DNA of 64,000 nucleotides from assembly GCF_024580145.1 (NCBI RefSeq), contig NZ_JANINI010000007.1, forward strand, positions 27,445 through 91,444, in the 5' to 3' direction. Below the pieces are notes generated by a model. The model worked only from the letters and a program-made list of their open reading frames with translations, made no database searches and was not told where the DNA came from. A program made the position numbers and the translations under genes. The first letter of the stretch is position 1. Every line of letters starts with the position of its first letter. Positions 15,789 through 24,127 of this stretch are shown piece after piece. The stretch is from Methyloversatilis sp. XJ19-49 (GTDB lineage Bacteria > Pseudomonadota > Gammaproteobacteria > Burkholderiales > Rhodocyclaceae).

Positions 15789-17183
15789 ATGAAATACGCC
15801 CTCACCCCGATCGCCCTTGCACTGCTGGCCACGGCCGGCGCCGCGCAGGCGGAAACCGTCCGTTTCGCAACCTTCAACGCGTCGCTGAACCGCGACGCCG
15901 CCGGCCAGCTGCTGTCCGATCTCGCCAACCCGGGCGCAGTCGGCGTCACAGCCAGCGTCGCCAACCGCATCCAGCAGGCGCGCAACGTGGCCGAAATTGC
16001 ACAGCGCGTTCAGGCTGACGTACTGCTTGTGAACGAATTCGACTTCGACCTCAATGGCATGCCAACTGCCAGCAGCGTGCCGATGGGCCTCGGTTATTCG
16101 AGCGAAGGCGCACGCCTGTTCCAGCAGAACTTCCTGTCGGTCGGTCAGGGCAATGCGGTGCGCGGCGCAACCAGCGGCATCGATTACGCATACCGCTACA
16201 CGCCCAACACCAATACCGGGCTGGCGTCCGGCTTCGACCTGAACAACAACGGCGTGGTCAGCGGCGGCGACGATGCATTCGGCTTCGGCAACTACGGCGG
16301 CCAGTTCGGCTTCACGATCTACTCGAAGTACGAAATCGTCGGCGTGCGCAGCTTCCAGAACTTCCTGTGGAAGGACATGCCGGGCAATCTGCTGACCAAT
16401 GACCCGACTGCCAACAAACTCGCCGATTTCTACTCGCCGGCCGAGATCGACGCGCTGCGCCTGTCGTCGAAGAACCATGTCGACGTGACGGTGCGCATCA
16501 ACGGTCAGGACGTGCATTTCCTGACCGCCCATCCGACGCCGCCGACCTTCGACGGCGCGGAAGACCGCAACGGCAAGCGCAACCACGACGAAATCCGATT
16601 CTGGTCCGACTACGTCAATGGCGCCGGCTACATCTACGACGATCAGGGCGGCACAGGCGGCCTGGCTGCGGGCGCGAAATTCGTCATCGCCGGCGACTAC
16701 AACGCCGACCCGTTCGACGGCGACAGCTATCAGGGTGCTATCAACCAGCTGCTGGGCGACCCGCTGGTGAATACCACGCTGACCCCGGCGTCGGCCGGCG
16801 GCACCGCCGCGGCGACCTACCCGAGCAACAACGGCACGGCCAACCAGTCGCACGCCGGCGACCCGCAGTACGACACCGCCGACTTCAGCGATTCGGCACC
16901 GGGCAATCTGCGCGTCGATTACGTGCTGCCCTCGGCCAACCTCGAAATGACCGATGCCGGCATCTTCTGGCCGGTCGATCCGGACACGTCGGTGCCGAAC
17001 ACCACCGGCGACCTGTTCGATCTGGTCGGCACCTTCCGCGACCCCAATCTGTACGCCAATCTGGCCAGTTCGGACCACAAGGCGGTGTGGGTCGATGTGA
17101 CGGTCGTGCCGGAGCCCGAAACCTACGCAATGCTGCTGGCCGGTCTGGGTCTGATCGGCGCCGCCGCCCGCCGTCGTCGCTGA
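15789..17183 (+). CDS. Endonuclease/exonuclease/phosphatase family protein, PEP-CTERM anchored
   Basis: 464 residues. Signal peptide to AQAE, then the EEP (DNase I-like) fold: VRFATFNASLNRDAAG, VQADVLLVNEFDFD with the metal-binding Glu, catalytic His in VHFLTAHPTPPTF, Asp-Asn pair in VIAGDYNADPFDGDS and the terminal SSDHKAVWVDV. The family cuts phosphodiester or phosphomonoester bonds; this secreted type is likely to degrade extracellular nucleic acid or organic phosphate. The sorting tail is VPEPETYAMLLAGLGLIGAA with RRRR. AAAGGAGT ribosome site eight bases before the ATG; 27-base gap from the previous gene. Confidence 0.9.
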   Translation: MKYALTPIALALLATAGAAQAETVRFATFNASLNRDAAGQLLSDLANPGAVGVTASVANRIQQARNVAEIAQRVQADVLLVNEFDFDLNGMPTASSVPMGLGYSSEGARLFQQNFLSVGQGNAVRGATSGIDYAYRYTPNTNTGLASGFDLNNNGVVSGGDDAFGFGNYGGQFGFTIYSKYEIVGVRSFQNFLWKDMPGNLLTNDPTANKLADFYSPAEIDALRLSSKNHVDVTVRINGQDVHFLTAHPTPPTFDGAEDRNGKRNHDEIRFWSDYVNGAGYIYDDQGGTGGLAAGAKFVIAGDYNADPFDGDSYQGAINQLLGDPLVNTTLTPASAGGTAAATYPSNNGTANQSHAGDPQYDTADFSDSAPGNLRVDYVLPSANLEMTDAGIFWPVDPDTSVPNTTGDLFDLVGTFRDPNLYANLASSDHKAVWVDVTVVPEPETYAMLLAGLGLIGAAARRRR

Positions 17184-17228
17184 CACCCCATTACCCGGAT
17201 TTCAATCCAGAACCAGAGAGGTCAGATC

Positions 17229-17945
17229 ATGAACATGCTCAAAACGCTCACCGCAGCCGTCCTGTCCGTCGCCGCCCTGTCCGCCCACGCGGCAGACGTG
17301 GAAGCCTTCCAGAACGCCACCGTGCAGCCGGGCGGCGTGCGTACCGGTGGCAGCGGCATCAACTTCTTCAACGTCGAAGGCGCAGACTTCGGCAGCTTCG
17401 CCTCCTACGGCGTGGTGCGCTTCGATATCGCCTCGCTGAAATCGCAGTTCGACGCGCAATACGGCGTCGATGGCTGGGTGGTGGACAGCATCAGCCTGTC
17501 GCTGACCCAGTCGAACGCCTCCTTCACCGCCAACGGCGCAGTCGACGTCCATTTCACCGGCAACGATTCGATCAGCATCGTCTCGCCGAGCCCGCTGCAG
17601 TATCCGTTTGCCGGCGATTTCGCGGATGCGCAGCAGATCCTGAGCTACACCTTCACCGAGATCGCCAGCGGCACACTCGAAACCTACAGCCTGTTCAACC
17701 GCAGCGCCTCGAACAACGCGGGCGCGCAGGCTCTGGCAGCGGACATCCTGTCCGATTCGCGGGTGACGCTGGCGCTGGTCGAGGGCGACAGCGGCGTCGC
17801 CGCAACCTATGCCGGCTACAACAACAACACCTATGCCGGCCCCACGCTGAGCATCGAGGTGACTGCGGTACCGGAAGCCGACGGCTGGGCGATGCTGCTG
17901 GCCGGCCTGGGCCTGATTGCTGCGATGACGCGGCGCCGCATGTGA
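17229..17945 (+). CDS. PEP-CTERM domain protein, function unknown
   Basis: 238 residues. Signal peptide (LSVAALSAHAAD), then a beta-sandwich-like body with repeated aromatic/glycine strands (SFASYGVVRFDIASLKSQF; YAGYNNNTYAGPTLSIEVTA), resembling DNRLRE-type or jelly-roll surface domains. The tail is VPEADGWAMLLAGLGLIAAM with TRRRM, a variant where the PEP is PEA. No catalytic motif. It ends the row of same-strand PEP-CTERM genes, 45 bases after the EEP gene, and may be a structural or binding partner. Confidence 0.82.
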   Translation: MNMLKTLTAAVLSVAALSAHAADVEAFQNATVQPGGVRTGGSGINFFNVEGADFGSFASYGVVRFDIASLKSQFDAQYGVDGWVVDSISLSLTQSNASFTANGAVDVHFTGNDSISIVSPSPLQYPFAGDFADAQQILSYTFTEIASGTLETYSLFNRSASNNAGAQALAADILSDSRVTLALVEGDSGVAATYAGYNNNTYAGPTLSIEVTAVPEADGWAMLLAGLGLIAAMTRRRM

Positions 17946-17953
17946 AGTGGCCG

Positions 17954-17972
17954 GACCGGGCACCGCCCGGTC
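17954..17972. terminator. Short hairpin between convergent genes
   Basis: GACCGGGC / GCCCGGTC with a three-base loop, in the 36-base gap between the last PEP-CTERM gene and the HDOD gene. No T-run; a bidirectional, probably Rho-assisted end is possible. Confidence 0.4.
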
Positions 17973-17981
17973 TGCCCGACC

Positions 17982-19442
17982 CTAGGCCTTGCGCGACGAC
18001 GCTTCCAGCGCGATGCCGGCCAGCTGGGCGAAGGTCGCGAGGGCCTCCGTCGTGCCCGGACGCATCGCCGGGCGCACCGCAGCGCGATCGATGTACAGCA
18101 AGCCCACGACGTGACCGTGCGCGTTGATCGGCACCAGCACCTGGTGTCGCTGGCCCAACGCGGAGCGCAGGCGCGTGATGGACGGCAATCCCGGGGCGGG
18201 CACGTGTGACGCCTCGACGTCGATGACGCGTCCGTGATCGACCAGTTCGGTCAGCGCATCGCGCGCAGCGCCGGCGAGCAGGAAATTGAAGTGGCGCATC
18301 AGTTGCTGCGCGCCGCGGCCATGCGTGGCCCGGGCCGTCAGCTGCGAGCGGTTGGCGGTGACCAGTGCGAGCACGGCGCGGTCGGCGCCCAGCGAGCGGC
18401 CGGCGCCTTCGAGCGCCAGGTCGAGCACCGCGCCGGAAGCCGAGTGCGCGGCAATCAGCGCCACCATGCGGCGCGAAATGTCGAACTGCAGCGCCGGATC
18501 CGGGTCGGCCAGAATGTCCGGCGCCCCGGTTTCGTCTTCCTCGTCGGGACGCGCCGGCACCGGGATGCGCGCTGCGGCCTCTTCGCAACCGTAAAAGCCG
18601 GCCAGGCAGGCTGCTTCGCGCGCGTGCGCGGCGACCACCGGCGCAACGGCTGCCACGTCCTGCCGCAACAGTTTCGCGTAGTCGCGCACGGCTTCACGCG
18701 CCTTTTCGCTTTGCCATCCGGCTTCGGCAGCACTGGCGAGCCGGTAGCTGGCGATCACCAGCGCTTCGCGGCTGTCTGACCGCGCGGTGTCCACACAGGC
18801 GTTCGCCACCAGCCCGGGCAGCGTCCATTCGCGCGCCAGCAACTGGGTCAGCGAACGCAGCCGGAAGCCAAGCACCTCGCTTTCGACCTTTTCCGGTACG
18901 GCAGCGGGCTTGCGCAGTGCGCGATCAAGCTGCTGACCCGCTTCCCCGGAGAAGCACCAGAAGGCCAGTTCGCCGATGCGCGACAGCAGCGTCGCGATGA
19001 ACACTTCTTCCGGCGAGGCGTCGCCGCGCACCGTGGCGGCATGCTTTGCATGGACGGCCGCATGAAAGCAGCGCGCCATTTCGGCGCTGACCCGGTCGCG
19101 TACGCCACCGGCCAGGAAAGCGTCGATCAGCGCGACAGAGATCGCGATGTTGCGCACGGTGTCGAAGCCGAGCAGCACGATGGCGCGCGAAATGGTGTTG
19201 ATACGGCTGCCTTCACCGTGGAAGAACACGGAATTGGCCATGCGCAGCACGCGCGCGGTCATGCCGGCATCGCGCAGGATGATGCGGCCGAGTGCCGACG
19301 TCGGACTGGCGTCGTTCTCCGCGACCTCGCCGATGGCGGCCAGCGTCGCGCTGAAGATGGGCATGTCCTGATTGCGCAGCTTGTCCACCCAGACCTCGAG
19401 TGGATCGGTGGCAACGGGTGTGGCGCTCATATGCGTGTCCAT
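17982..19442 (-). CDS. HDOD-GAF domain signalling protein
   Basis: 486 residues from the ATG at 19442 (a second ATG four codons later is possible). Residues about 20-230 form an HDOD domain: LRNQDMPIFSATLAAIGEVAE, MTARVLRMANSVFF and INTISRAIVLLGFDTVRNIA are the characteristic blocks; the HD metal residues of true HD-GYP enzymes are absent, as usual for HDOD. A C-terminal GAF domain (about 320-480) ends VLVPINAHGHVVGLLYIDR. Such proteins act as scaffolds in chemotaxis, motility or stress circuits rather than as enzymes. Stands alone. Confidence 0.87.
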   Translation of the reverse strand: MDTHMSATPVATDPLEVWVDKLRNQDMPIFSATLAAIGEVAENDASPTSALGRIILRDAGMTARVLRMANSVFFHGEGSRINTISRAIVLLGFDTVRNIAISVALIDAFLAGGVRDRVSAEMARCFHAAVHAKHAATVRGDASPEEVFIATLLSRIGELAFWCFSGEAGQQLDRALRKPAAVPEKVESEVLGFRLRSLTQLLAREWTLPGLVANACVDTARSDSREALVIASYRLASAAEAGWQSEKAREAVRDYAKLLRQDVAAVAPVVAAHAREAACLAGFYGCEEAAARIPVPARPDEEDETGAPDILADPDPALQFDISRRMVALIAAHSASGAVLDLALEGAGRSLGADRAVLALVTANRSQLTARATHGRGAQQLMRHFNFLLAGAARDALTELVDHGRVIDVEASHVPAPGLPSITRLRSALGQRHQVLVPINAHGHVVGLLYIDRAAVRPAMRPGTTEALATFAQLAGIALEASSRKA

Positions 19443-19540
19443 TGCGGAAAAGTAGGGAACTCTTCCGGCTAACGGCGCGCAGCTGTGCTTTCTTGAGCGA
19501 AGCTGAAGCCCGGCGCAGATCGCAGCCGGGCAGACAACAG

Positions 19541-19966
19541 TTACCGGACCAGCAGCACCGGCCGTTTCGAGTGATGCAGCACACCGCTGGCAATCGAGCC
19601 GAGCGCGAAGCTGGCGAGTGCGCCGTGACCGCGCCGACCCATGACGATCATTTCGCAGTCGTGCTGTTCGGCATAGCGGGCGATGGTTTCCGCCGGCGGA
19701 CCGACGTGCAGGTGCAGGATGGGTTCGACCTTGGCATTGCGCAGTGTTTCCAGCGCAATGCGGGTCGCGTCCTCGCCTTCTTCGCGGTAGTAGTCGTTCA
19801 GCGCTTCACGGCTCACATGTTGCTGCAACAGGCCGCTGGGCACTGGCGCATGAACGAACAGCAGGTGAATTTCGGGCACGCTGGTGAAATGGGCGGACAG
19901 GCGCAGCACTTCGGTGGTGGCGCGCACGCCGTGTTCGGAACCATCGACGGCAAGCAGGATACGCAT
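19541..19966 (-). CDS. Universal stress protein A family
   Basis: 141 residues. Starts MRILLAVDGSEHGVRATTEV, the UspA strand 1 with acidic residue for nucleotide, and ends with the ATP-binding motif VMGRRGHGALASFALGSIA then KRPVLLVR, matching G-2x-G-9x-G(S/T). An ATP-binding cytoplasmic Usp. Neighbouring genes (SafE, hemN, fnr) suggest induction under low oxygen, as for many Fnr/Anr-controlled Usps, but no clear FNR site was seen in front of it. Confidence 0.9.
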   Translation of the reverse strand: MRILLAVDGSEHGVRATTEVLRLSAHFTSVPEIHLLFVHAPVPSGLLQQHVSREALNDYYREEGEDATRIALETLRNAKVEPILHLHVGPPAETIARYAEQHDCEMIVMGRRGHGALASFALGSIASGVLHHSKRPVLLVR

Positions 19967-19994
19967 GATGAAATCAGTCTGGTTGCAGGGACAC

Positions 19995-20720
19995 TCAAGT
20001 ATGGCAGATGAGCCCGTTCCACAGCCCGTCGCCGAGGGTGGACGCGCGCGCCAGCCCGACCAGACCGAAGCCCAGCACCATCAGGCCGGCCACCCGGCGC
20101 AGCGCCGGATTGCGGGTGAGTGCGCGCAGCCGGGTCAGCAGCATGCCGGCCAGCAGCAGGTTGGGCAGCGTGCCCAGCCCGAAAGCCAGCATGATCAGCG
20201 CGCCGCTGGCCGGCGAGCCGGACAGCAGGGCCAGCCCGAGCATGCTGTAGACCATGCCGCACGGCAGAAAACCCCACAGCAGGCCGACGCCCAGCGCCTG
20301 CGCTGGCGTGCGCGCCGGCAGGAAACGGCCGGCGACAGGCTGGATGCGCGCCCACAAAGGGCGGCCGAGCGCCTCGATGGGCGCGAGCACCCGTGTGTAG
20401 CCGGTGAGGTACAGACCGAGCGCGATCATCATCAGATTGGCCAGCACATACAGCACCGTCTGCAGCGGCAGCGCGCTGCCGGCCAGCAGGCCGACGCCGC
20501 CGATGCCGCCGGCAACCGCCCCGGCAAACGCATAGCTCGTGATACGGCCGGTGCTGTAGGCAAGGTGCAGCGAGAAAGCAGGCAAATGCGCGCGCCAGCC
20601 GGGCTTGCGGACCTGCGGCACGCCGGCGGATATCGCCGACACGATGCCGCCGCACATGCCTGCGCAGTGCACGCCACCGAGCAGGCCGACCAGAAATACC
20701 GCGGCAAGACCGAGACTCAT
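19995..20720 (-). CDS. SafE/TauE-like (DsbD_2, UreH-like) membrane protein
   Basis: 241 residues with six to seven transmembrane helices. The opening GLLGGVHCAGMCGGIVSAI holds the conserved Cys pair H-C-x-G-M-C-G-G of the DsbD_2/UreH-type family, which in proteobacteria lies with cbb3 oxidase and copper genes and is implicated in heme-copper oxidase assembly. WGFLPCGMVYSMLGLALLSG carries the second conserved proline-cysteine pair. Here it lies between a UspA gene and hemN, away from the cco operon at 35-40 kb. Metal handling or thiol transfer is inferred from the family. Confidence 0.85.
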   Translation of the reverse strand: MSLGLAAVFLVGLLGGVHCAGMCGGIVSAISAGVPQVRKPGWRAHLPAFSLHLAYSTGRITSYAFAGAVAGGIGGVGLLAGSALPLQTVLYVLANLMMIALGLYLTGYTRVLAPIEALGRPLWARIQPVAGRFLPARTPAQALGVGLLWGFLPCGMVYSMLGLALLSGSPASGALIMLAFGLGTLPNLLLAGMLLTRLRALTRNPALRRVAGLMVLGFGLVGLARASTLGDGLWNGLICHT

Positions 20721-20872
20721 GGGTAATCAATCACTTTTGAACGGGGACTTGGCGCGATCGTGCGCCGCGCGCCGCGCGCATGCAAGGCGCCGCAGCGCAC
20801 GCATCCGCCGGGGCCAGGCTGCTCACCGCATGCGCAGGGCAGGCGCGGCCAGGAATCAAGGGAACACAGACG

Positions 20873-22258
20873 CTAGACGACCTTCGAGTAGCGGACTGTT
20901 TCCGAATCGAGGCGCAGATAACGGTCGAACACCATGCAGACGGCGCGCACCAGCAGGCGTCCGCGCGGCGTAATGCCGATCCAGTCCGGCTCGATGGTCA
21001 GCAGGCCGGCATCGGCCAGCTCCTGCAGTTCAGCCAGCTCCGGGGCGAAATACTTCTTGAAATCGATTGCGTAACTGCTTTCTATCGCTTCGATCGACAA
21101 TTCGAAGTGGCACATCAGGGCGCCGATCACGGCGCTGCGCACACTGTCGTCGGCCGTCATGTCCAGACCGCGCATGACCGGCAGTTCACCGTCGTCAATC
21201 GATTTGGCCCAGCTTTCAAGCGTGCGGTGGTTCTGCGCGAAGCTTGCGCCGACGCGGGAAATGGCCGACACGCCGAGCCCGATCAGGTCACAGCCGGCAT
21301 GCGTCGAATAGCCCTGGAAATTGCGCTGCAGCCGGCCGTGGCGTTGCGCCTGCGCGAGTTCGTCGTCGGGGCGGGCGAAGTGGTCCATGCCGACATGCAC
21401 ATAGCCGGCTTCGTGCAGGCGGTCGATCGCCAGCTTCAGCAGTTGCGGGCGCACGCTGACGTCCGGCAGCATGCTTTCGTCGATGCGCCGCTGCGGCATG
21501 AATTGCTTCGGCAGGTGGGCATAGTGATAGATGGCGACGCGATCCGGCGCCAGCCGTATCAGGGTGGCCAATGTGGCGTCGAAACTGTCGAGCGTCTGCC
21601 CCGGCAGACCGTAGATCAGGTCGACGCCGGATGACACGAAACCATTGGCGCGCGCCGCACGCAGCACGACTTCGGTCTCTTCCACGCTCTGCACGCGGTT
21701 CACCGCGCGCTGCACAACGGGGTCGAAGTCCTGTACGCCGATGCTGATCCGGTTGAAGCCGAGCGAACCCAGATGCGCGATGCGGGCGGCACTGACGCCG
21801 CGCGGATCCATTTCGATCGAGCACTGCGCCGAGTCGGCGATGCGGAAGTGGCTGCGCAGACCTTCGAACAGCCGGGTCATCTGCGCGTCGTTCAGGAAGG
21901 TGGGTGTGCCGCCGCCCAGGTGGAGCTGCGCCACCTCGCGACTGCCCCTGACCAGAGCTGCCTTCATCGCCAGTTCACGCAGCAGCATATCGACGTAGCT
22001 GTCGGCACGCGCGTGGTCCTTGGTGATGATCTTGTTGCAGGCGCAGTAGTAGCAGATCGTGTCGCAGAACGGGATGTGGATGTAGATCGACAGCGGCCCG
22101 GCCGCTGCATTGCGCGCCTCGAGCCGCGCCCCGTGCGCCCGGGCGTCGTGCGAAAAGTTGAAGCGATCGGCCGTCGGATAAGAGGTGTAGCGCGGGCCGG
22201 GCACATCAAAACGCCGCATCAGTTGCGGGTCGAACACGAGTTCTTTTGCGACATTCAT
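20873..22258 (-). CDS. hemN: Oxygen-independent coproporphyrinogen III oxidase HemN
   Basis: 461 residues. Radical-SAM enzyme that decarboxylates coproporphyrinogen III under anoxia. The 4Fe-4S cluster motif C65-x3-C69-x2-C72 occurs in IHIPFCDTICYYCACNK with the extra Cys74. Other blocks are HLGGGTPTFL, EMDPRGVSAARI, RISIGVQDFDPVVQ and the C-terminal HemN domain ending RYLRLDSETVRYSKVV. Start ATG at 22258 follows ATAAATC. Divergent from fnr with only 73 bases between starts; the FNR-like site at 22316 may serve both genes. Confidence 0.96.
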   Translation of the reverse strand: MNVAKELVFDPQLMRRFDVPGPRYTSYPTADRFNFSHDARAHGARLEARNAAAGPLSIYIHIPFCDTICYYCACNKIITKDHARADSYVDMLLRELAMKAALVRGSREVAQLHLGGGTPTFLNDAQMTRLFEGLRSHFRIADSAQCSIEMDPRGVSAARIAHLGSLGFNRISIGVQDFDPVVQRAVNRVQSVEETEVVLRAARANGFVSSGVDLIYGLPGQTLDSFDATLATLIRLAPDRVAIYHYAHLPKQFMPQRRIDESMLPDVSVRPQLLKLAIDRLHEAGYVHVGMDHFARPDDELAQAQRHGRLQRNFQGYSTHAGCDLIGLGVSAISRVGASFAQNHRTLESWAKSIDDGELPVMRGLDMTADDSVRSAVIGALMCHFELSIEAIESSYAIDFKKYFAPELAELQELADAGLLTIEPDWIGITPRGRLLVRAVCMVFDRYLRLDSETVRYSKVV

Positions 22259-22315
22259 GATTTATTGGCACACTTTGCGGTGCGTCCATCATGCAAGCGC
22301 GCCCCCCACCGCGCA

Positions 22316-22329
22316 TTGATCAACGTCAA
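22316..22329. promoter_or_regulatory. FNR/Anr box between hemN and fnr
   Basis: TTGAT-CAAC-GTCAA matches TTGAT-N4-ATCAA at nine of ten bases. It ends two bases before the fnr ATG and lies 57 bases upstream of the hemN start. The position suits activation of hemN or repression (autoregulation) of fnr. Confidence 0.65.
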
Positions 22330-22331
22330 TA

Positions 22332-23066
22332 ATGAGCAGCGTCCCGATACCCATCACGTCACACGGTCTTCAAGTGGCCTGTTCGGCTTGCAATCTGCGC
22401 GAGCTGTGCATGCCGGTCGGCCTGTCGGAACAGGAAATCGAACGTGTCGACGAACTGGTCGGCACGCGCCGCAAGGTGGCGCGCGGCATGCCTCTCTACC
22501 TGTCCGGCGAGCCCTTCCAGTCGCTGTTCGCCATCCGCACCGGTTTTTTCAAGACCGAAGTCGTGTCGGAAGACGGCCGCGAGCAGGTAACCGGCTTCCA
22601 GATGGCGGGCGAGCTGATGGGACTGGACGGCATCGGCACCGGTCAGCACAACTGCGACGCCCGTGCGCTGGAAGACAGCGAGGTGTGCGTCATCCCGTTC
22701 AACCGTCTGTCGGAACTGTCGCGCGAAATCGACACCTTGCAGCATCACTTCCACAAGGTGATGAGCCGCGAAATCGTGCGCGACCAGAGCGTGATGATGC
22801 TGCTCGGCACGATGCGCGCCGAAGAACGCCTGGCCGCCTTCCTGGTGAATCTGTCGCAGCGTTTTGTGTCGCGCGGCTATTCGGCGACCGAATTCAACCT
22901 GCGCATGACGCGCGAGGAAATCGGCTCCTACCTCGGCCTCAAGCTCGAAACCGTCAGCCGCGGCCTGTCGCGCCTGCAGGACGAAGGGCTGCTGTCGGTC
23001 AGCAACAAGAACATCCGCATCCACAAGCTTGACGACCTGAAGAAGGCGATGAGCCCGCGGTGTTGA
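22332..23066 (+). CDS. fnr: Fnr/Anr-type oxygen-sensing transcription regulator
   Basis: 244 residues. Cysteines 17, 20, 26 and 108 occupy the places of the four 4Fe-4S ligands of E. coli FNR (ACSACNLRELC, then HNCDARAL). A cNMP-type sensor fold is followed by a dimer helix and a winged helix with recognition helix EEIGSYLGLKLETVSRGLSRLQ; the E..SR pattern (ETVSRGLSR) specifies the TTGAT half-site. It should activate cbb3 oxidase, hemN and related genes when oxygen is low. An FNR-like box abuts its start codon, suggesting autocontrol. The stop codon overlaps a heptamer repeat. Confidence 0.95.
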   Translation: MSSVPIPITSHGLQVACSACNLRELCMPVGLSEQEIERVDELVGTRRKVARGMPLYLSGEPFQSLFAIRTGFFKTEVVSEDGREQVTGFQMAGELMGLDGIGTGQHNCDARALEDSEVCVIPFNRLSELSREIDTLQHHFHKVMSREIVRDQSVMMLLGTMRAEERLAAFLVNLSQRFVSRGYSATEFNLRMTREEIGSYLGLKLETVSRGLSRLQDEGLLSVSNKNIRIHKLDDLKKAMSPRC

Positions 23067-23106
23067 GGTTCAAGGTTCAAGGTTCAAGGTTCAAGGTTCA
23101 AGGTTC
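23066..23106. repeat. Heptamer tandem repeat (AGGTTCA x about 6)
   Basis: Five complete AGGTTCA units and a sixth partial one, starting with the last base of the fnr stop codon. The complementary ACCTTGAACCTC stands at 23144-23155, and GTGCAA / TTGCAC pairs lie between them, so the fnr 3' end can fold into a nested hairpin. Confidence 0.85.
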
Positions 23107-23168
23107 GGAGTGCAACGCTCTTCGGGGTTTCCTTGCACCTTTTACCTTGAACCTCATTCCATGCATTC

Positions 23169-23218
23169 CGGTGCTGGAGACCTTCACCCGCATGCGCGGG
23201 TGAAGGTCTCCAGCACCG
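23169..23218. repeat. Perfect 50-base palindrome over the miaA 3' end
   Basis: Arms of 23 bases (23169-23191 and 23196-23218, CGGTGCTGGAGACCTTCACC...) pair without mismatch across the loop ATGC. The right arm encodes the last residues of MiaA (LETFTRACG) and the stop codon lies in the left arm. It probably serves as a terminator or transcript barrier for the convergent fnr and miaA genes. Confidence 0.85.
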
Positions 23219-24125
23219 CATCCGCAGCGTCGGCGCGGCAGCAGTCGATGCGCTGATCGATCTGCATCGAGCGCAGCCATGTGATCTGGCGCTTGGCGAG
23301 CTGACGGGTGGCGTAGATGCCGGTGTCGCGCATGTCGGCGGCGTCGATGTCGCCTTCGAGGTGGTTCCAGACCTGCCGGTAGCCGACGCAGCGCATCGAC
23401 GGCAGGCCGGCGTCGAGCACGTACTTGTCGCGCAGCCTGCGCACTTCGTCCACCAGCCCCTGCTCCAGCATCGCGTCGAAGCGCGCCTCGATGCGCCGGT
23501 GCAGCCAGGCGCGATCCGAAGGTTCGAGTGACAGCACGGTCATCGGCGGCAGCGGCGCATCGACTTCACGCCGCGCGTAGCTTTCGGCCAGCGGCCGGCC
23601 GGTCAGCGTGACGATTTCCAGCGCGCGCTGGATGCGCTGCGCGTCGTTGGGCTTGAGACGGAAGGCGGCGTCCGGGTCGCGCGCGGCCAACTCGGCGTGC
23701 AGTGCCGGCCAGCCCTGTTGTGCGGCACGGCAATCGATATCAGCCCGCAGGGCGGCGTCGGCCTCCGGCAGGTCGGACAGGCCGTCACGCAGCGCCTTGA
23801 TGTACAGCATGGTGCCACCGGCCAGCAGGGGAATGTTGCCGCGCGCCTGGATGGCGGCGATCAGCGTGCGTGCGTCGGCGGCAAAGCGCGCGGCCGAATA
23901 CGCCTCCTGCGGCGACACGATGTCGATCAGATGGTGCGGGCACAGCGTCCGCTCTTCCGGCGTCGGCTTGGCGGTGCCGATATCCATGTCGCGGAACACC
24001 AGCGCCGAATCGACGCTGACCAGTTCGACCGGCAGTGCGCGCGCAATGCGGGCGACCGCCGCGGTCTTGCCGCTGGCGGTCGGACCGAGCAGCACCAACA
24101 CGGGTGCGGTGGGGGCGGCGGGCAC
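23184..24125 (-). CDS. miaA: tRNA dimethylallyltransferase MiaA
   Basis: 313 residues from a GTG at 24125, three bases past the mutL stop; no ATG is available before the P-loop. Adds dimethylallyl to A37 of tRNAs reading UNN codons. Walker A is [38 protein letters not shown] is the conserved substrate block; [16 protein letters not shown] and [15 protein letters not shown] are other hallmarks. [15 protein letters not shown] ends the conserved part. The last codons are in the perfect palindrome at 23169-23218, so the C-terminal end is probably unique to this strain. The mutL-miaA order is typical. Confidence 0.95.
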   Translation of the reverse strand: MPAAPTAPVLVLLGPTASGKTAAVARIARALPVELVSVDSALVFRDMDIGTAKPTPEERTLCPHHLIDIVSPQEAYSAARFAADARTLIAAIQARGNIPLLAGGTMLYIKALRDGLSDLPEADAALRADIDCRAAQQGWPALHAELAARDPDAAFRLKPNDAQRIQRALEIVTLTGRPLAESYARREVDAPLPPMTVLSLEPSDRAWLHRRIEARFDAMLEQGLVDEVRRLRDKYVLDAGLPSMRCVGYRQVWNHLEGDIDAADMRDTGIYATRQLAKRQITWLRSMQIDQRIDCCRADAADAVLETFTRACG

Positions 24126-24127
24126 GG

